In this document: positions 32,742 to 35,621 of the stretch, in pieces
Layout of the letters: every line of letters begins with the position of its first letter
Numbering within the stretch: the stretch's first letter is position 1
From: Frankia canadensis
Lineage (GTDB): Bacteria > Actinomycetota > Actinomycetes > Frankiales > Frankiaceae
DNA: 35,621 nucleotides
Direction of reading: 5' to 3'
Assembly (NCBI RefSeq): GCF_900197875.1
Contig: NZ_FZMO01000490.1
Coordinates: 1 to 35,621 of the forward strand
Notes under the pieces: generated by a model
What the model was told of the DNA's origin: nothing
The model's database searches: none
What the model saw: only the letters and a program-made list of their open reading frames with translations
Position numbers and translations under genes: made by a program

Positions 32742-33653
32742 CTATGCCGGCAACGGCGAGTTCGCCGGCGGTTCGGTCACGGGGGGTCGTTCGGTGGCGT
32801 CGGCTGGTCCGCCTGCGGGCGAGGGGACCGGGGCCTCGCCCGTGTCCCCGTGCGATGCCAGTGGCGCCGCGGGCGGGGGTGCCGCCGCCGACTCGCGGGC
32901 CAGGAAGGAGCCGAGTTCGGCGATGGTGGTCATCAGGGGGGCGGGGAACACGACGGTGGTGTTCTTGTCGACGCCGATCTCCACGAGACTCTGCAGGTTG
33001 CGCAGTTGCAGAGCCAGGGGGTGTGCCATCATCGTGTCCGACGCGTCGCCCAGCGCGGCAGCCGCCAGAGCCTCACCCTCGGCATTGATGATCTTTGCCC
33101 TCTTCTCCCGCTCGGCCTCGGCCTGGCGGGCCATCGCGCGCTTCATGCTGTCGGGGAGCTGGATGTCCTTCAGCTCGACCAGGGTGACCTCGACGCCCCA
33201 GGCGACCGTGGTGACGTCAAGGATCTTGCGAATATCAAGGTTGATCTTGTCCGTCTCCGACAGGGTCTCGTCCAGGGTGTGCTGCCCGACGACCTTGCGC
33301 AGCGTGGTCTGGGCGATCTGGTTGATGGCCGCGTGGACGTTCTCGATCGCGATGACGGACCGGACGGCGTCGATCACCTTGAAGTAGGCGACCGCGGACA
33401 CGTCCACGCTGACGTTGTCACGGGTGATGATCCCCTGTGACTGGATCGGCATCGTGACGATGCGCAGCGACACCCTGCGCATCACGTCGACGAACGGGAT
33501 GACCCATCGCAGGCCCGGGTTGCGCTCACCGACCACGCGGCCCAGCCGGAACAACACGCCGTCCTCATACTGCTTGATGATTTTTGCCGACATCGCGGCC
33601 CCGATGAGCAGCAGGACGGCGACGATGACGAGAACGGCGATCAGGGCCGCCAT
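32742..33653 (-). CDS. Slipin (SPFH/band 7 stomatin-like membrane protein)
   Basis: The protein has 303 residues from ATG 33653 (MAALIAVL), chosen for GGAG eight bases upstream; the frame extends to 33686. An N-terminal membrane hairpin lies at residues 2-21. The band 7 domain follows: KQYEDGVLFRLGRVVGERNPGLRWVIPFVD, then QGIITRDNVSVDVSAVAYFKV, TTLRKVVGQHTLDETLSETD, VTLVELKDIQLPDSMKRAM. A coiled coil RQAEAEREKRAKIINAEGE leads to the ALQLRNLQSL oligomerisation region, and a Pro/Ala-rich tail ends the protein. SPFH proteins form ring assemblies in membrane microdomains and regulate proteases and membrane stress responses. Slipins often pair with an NfeD protease; none is adjacent here. The gene is convergent with the sortase operon. 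Confidence 0.93.
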   Translation of the reverse strand: MAALIAVLVIVAVLLLIGAAMSAKIIKQYEDGVLFRLGRVVGERNPGLRWVIPFVDVMRRVSLRIVTMPIQSQGIITRDNVSVDVSAVAYFKVIDAVRSVIAIENVHAAINQIAQTTLRKVVGQHTLDETLSETDKINLDIRKILDVTTVAWGVEVTLVELKDIQLPDSMKRAMARQAEAEREKRAKIINAEGEALAAAALGDASDTMMAHPLALQLRNLQSLVEIGVDKNTTVVFPAPLMTTIAELGSFLARESAAAPPPAAPLASHGDTGEAPVPSPAGGPADATERPPVTEPPANSPLPA

Positions 33654-33766
33654 GGGGGAACTCCAAACGATGACAACTGATGGCAATCGCGATACGTCGG
33701 TCGCGCCGTGAGGAGCGCTTCGACCGGCACGCCCTGCGAACGGAAAAAGGGGCAGACCACCGCGCG

Positions 33767-33788
33767 CATTCCTACGGCATTCCTACGG
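33767..33788. repeat. 11-base tandem duplication at the 3' end of the DUF5994 gene
   Basis: CATTCCTACGG occurs twice without a gap (33767-33777, 33778-33788). The second copy contains the minus-strand stop codon of the DUF5994 gene, so the duplication leaves the protein end unchanged. Confidence 0.7.
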
Positions 33789-34310
33789 CGACGTCGCGCC
33801 CGCGTGGCGCAGTATCTGTCCGGCTGGGCCGATCAGCCGGCCCGCCGTGGCCATCCGGCGAACCTCGTCGGCCGTTTCCAGGGCTGTCTGGGGAGGGATC
33901 ACGAGGAGGAAGAGGCGCGGACGGTTACCGCCGGACAGCGTGACCGTGTGCGGGTCGAGTGTGCGATACCAGCTGACCTTCACCGGCGGGTAGGCGAGCG
34001 CGGTGAACCAGTGAGGGATATCCGTCCAGGTATCACCGTTGACCGACATCCGGCGGATCGTCTCGCCGGCCGTGGACAGTGCCGCGATGAGCGGGGGAAG
34101 TTCGCTGGTCAGGCGCCAGCTGCGCGGCCACCAGGCACCGTCGAACGATCCCTGTCCGCGGGCCGGGGCCCACGACAGCCTGCCGTCGCCGGGGGTCGCT
34201 CCGGCGGGCGCGCCCACCACAGCGCCTTGGAGCGTTGCGGGGGCGCCGTCGTCGTCGAACCGCGCCGACTCCGCGTGGTCGAGAAGTGCAGTAATCTGAC
34301 CCGTCGTCAT
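33783..34310 (-). CDS. DUF5994 family protein
   Basis: The protein has 175 residues. It matches the DUF5994 pattern common in actinomycetes: DGRLSWAPARG, FDGAWWPRSWRLTSELPPLIAAL, RRMSVNGDTWTDIPHWF, PVKVSWYRTLDPHTVTLSGG, RPRLFLLVIPPQTALETADEVRRMA. The biochemical role is unknown. The family is often encoded near regulators such as ANTAR or anti-sigma factors, and the ANTAR protein at 34930-35616 fits that. It looks cytoplasmic (no signal or membrane helix) and full length for the family. Confidence 0.88.
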   Translation of the reverse strand: MTTGQITALLDHAESARFDDDGAPATLQGAVVGAPAGATPGDGRLSWAPARGQGSFDGAWWPRSWRLTSELPPLIAALSTAGETIRRMSVNGDTWTDIPHWFTALAYPPVKVSWYRTLDPHTVTLSGGNRPRLFLLVIPPQTALETADEVRRMATAGRLIGPAGQILRHAGATSP

Positions 34311-34783
34311 GACGGCCGCCTAACTCCGACGACGAGATCCGCCGGATGGCCCTGACCGGTGCCCGGCATCGACGTGGCGTCTACGCTCGTGAAATTCCGG
34401 TCACCTTTTATCATACCACTATTCCTCGCATTCACGCGATCACGACCGTCGCTGCCGGCGCGGAGGACCGTGTCGAGGATCCAGGTCGCGACCTTTTTCT
34501 CCTCATCCTCTCCGACGCCGTGCTCCGTCGCACGCGTGGAACGGGATTTCGCGTCGCCGCGGTGTATCCCTGGTCGTTCTCGATCACCGACCGCTTTCCC
34601 GCGTGCAAGACCGAGCCGATGTGAGACGAACTGAGTCCTCTTCGGTGATGGCTCGCGGTGCGGTGTCGATCAGGAGGCGTCCCCGCCCCGGCCTCACCTG
34701 CGCCTGGTCCAGCGGGTTCCCGCCGACGGCCGGTCCCGCGCCGGCCTGGTTCTCGGTGGCGAGCAGACCCCAGCGCAGGACCG
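34311..34783. other. Gap between the DUF5994 gene and the phosphoketolase fragment
   Basis: It has open frames on the plus strand (34346-34624) and the minus strand (34584-35000), but their translations lack family features. I find no RNA gene. The left end should hold the DUF5994 promoter. Confidence 0.4.
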
Positions 34784-34921
34784 TGTGCCTGTTGGCGGGC
34801 CGCGAACTTCCTGTCCGTCGGCCAGATCTACCTGATGGGCAATCCGTAGTTGCGTGAGCCGCTGCGCGCCGGGCACGTGAAGCCGCGGCTGCTCGGGCAC
34901 TGGGGCACGACGCCCGGCTGG
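34784..34921 (+). pseudogene. Phosphoketolase (Xfp) gene fragment with in-frame stop
   Basis: One frame reads WRAANFLSVGQIYLMGNP, a TAG at 34847-34849, then [18 protein letters not shown] and GTTPG. This is the highly conserved N-terminal block of D-xylulose-5-phosphate/fructose-6-phosphate phosphoketolases (WRAANYLSVGQIYLxxNPLLREPL...[16 protein letters not shown]). The stop replaces the expected first Leu of the LLREPL block. Beyond GTTPG the similarity ends abruptly, where the ANTAR gene's 3' end lies on the other strand. Only about 45 of ~800 residues remain, so this is a breakpoint remnant. Confidence 0.8.
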
Positions 34922-34929
34922 GATCGGCG

Positions 34930-35616
34930 CTACGGGTCTCGTAAGGGCTGGGTGGGCATCGCCCCGCGGCCGGCGCCCTGTGTGGGCGCCGGGTGCCCAT
35001 CGTTGGCGCGCAGCCCGGTCGCGCTCGGCCTGTCCAGTTCGCCCAGGATCGTCCTGGCCGCGGTGGGCAGGTCGATGCGGGTGTCGGCGGCGAGTTGCTC
35101 GAGGTGCTGATGCGCCTGCTCGGGGGTGTTGCCTTGACCGATCAGTACGCCGATGGCCTGGTCGATGGTCGACAGGGCTTTCAGCCCGCCGGGCGCGGCC
35201 GGATCGTGTGGCACCGCGAGGTCCTCGTCGAGCACGAAGGCGCTGCTGCCGAGGCCGTCGACGTCTCTGGTGAGCCAGCTCAGATCGGTCGCGAGGTCGA
35301 GGAACGCTCCGGGTGTCGCGGCGAAGAGGATCAGGAAAGCCGTGGCCGCGGGATCTCCGGATCCGAAGACGTGCGGTGGAAGTGATATCCGTAGCGAGGC
35401 ACGGATGTCGTCGGGTTCGACCCTTTCCTCGAGCGCGGTGAAATTCGTGCGCCGTCCGCCGAAGGAGAGTATGGCCGAGAGGCCGAGATAGGAGCGCACG
35501 GCGAGCTTGGCATCGGCGGCGAGCTGCCGCAGGGTCTGTGAGATATCCGCGCCGGGCTCGTCCAGTGATTCCGTGAGAGCGGCGAGATACGCGGCCAAAG
35601 CAGTGGAAATGTCCAC
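34930..35616 (-). CDS. GAF-like/ANTAR-domain RNA-binding regulator
   Basis: The protein has 228 residues from GTG 35616, only five bases from the window edge, so a longer N-terminus cannot be excluded. Residues ~5-118 resemble a divergent GAF sensor ([36 protein letters not shown]-like hydrophobic stretch). ANTAR lies at about 146-195 ([21 protein letters not shown], then [20 protein letters not shown]), with the three-helix pattern that binds dual-hexaloop RNA terminators to prevent termination. The last ~25 residues ([20 protein letters not shown]) are low complexity and overlap the edge of the phosphoketolase relic, so the stop codon may derive from the rearrangement. Confidence 0.88.
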   Translation of the reverse strand: MDISTALAAYLAALTESLDEPGADISQTLRQLAADAKLAVRSYLGLSAILSFGGRRTNFTALEERVEPDDIRASLRISLPPHVFGSGDPAATAFLILFAATPGAFLDLATDLSWLTRDVDGLGSSAFVLDEDLAVPHDPAAPGGLKALSTIDQAIGVLIGQGNTPEQAHQHLEQLAADTRIDLPTAARTILGELDRPSATGLRANDGHPAPTQGAGRGAMPTQPLRDP

Positions 35617-35621
35617 AGCCG

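Noticed and set aside
34346-34624. 92-codon plus-strand frame between the DUF5994 gene and the phosphoketolase relic
   Set aside because: It has no family resemblance and no good ribosome site, and a second open frame overlaps it; coding status is unsupported.

Overview
The window is high-GC, GTG/TTG-tolerant actinobacterial DNA. An ANTAR-domain regulator, a DUF5994 protein, CHAT proteases, IS701/IS3 debris and a class F-like sortase together suggest a soil or plant-associated filamentous actinomycete, possibly Frankiaceae. The genus is an inference; no 16S or housekeeping marker is present.

Left arm (1-11 kb): the left edge clips an IS3-type transposase start. Next come a frameshifted, truncated relic of a large Eco57I/PglX-like DNA methyltransferase and a tandem AAA+ ATPase of the CbxX/CfxQ type on the minus strand. 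Divergent from the ATPase is a TPR/CHAT-like protein that appears to have lost its catalytic cysteine. Tail-to-tail with it is a minus-strand unit: a small Cys-containing protein, a membrane protein and a 1,185-residue TPR-CHAT protease with an intact His/Cys pair. This looks like a conflict or regulated-proteolysis module.

Middle scar (11-15.5 kb): the 3' half of a tRNA-Lys(UUU) without its 5' half marks an old integration site. It abuts an N-terminally truncated Gp49/RelE-type toxin with an intact XRE antitoxin. Beyond are remnants (RHH antitoxin, DUF87/HerA-like ATPase, IS701 transposase) and an intact secreted DUF3494 (ice-binding-like) protein with an Ig-like domain and a palindromic operator candidate.

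Surface cluster (15.5-32.6 kb), the most distinctive part: seven exported or membrane proteins surround a 3,129-residue giant. The giant has an N-terminal L-type-lectin-like domain, a TIG-like domain, two Fn3 domains, three He_PIG domains, fifteen ~130-residue DUF11-type repeats with a paired-cysteine signature, and a C-terminal beta domain. That last domain recurs as almost the whole of a 180-residue secreted protein and as the C-terminal part of a 336-residue one. Two membrane-anchored proteins resemble the DUF916 (WxL-interacting protein) architecture, two small DUF11 proteins carry C-terminal membrane anchors, and a class F-like sortase completes the set. The layout recalls Firmicutes WxL/WxLIP surface complexes, but without Trp-x-Leu motifs. 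I infer a cell-surface adhesion or scaffolding system; this is the best candidate for an undescribed system here.

Right arm (32.6-35.6 kb): a slipin (SPFH protein), a DUF5994 protein, a phosphoketolase fragment with an in-frame stop, and a GAF-like/ANTAR regulator reaching the right edge.
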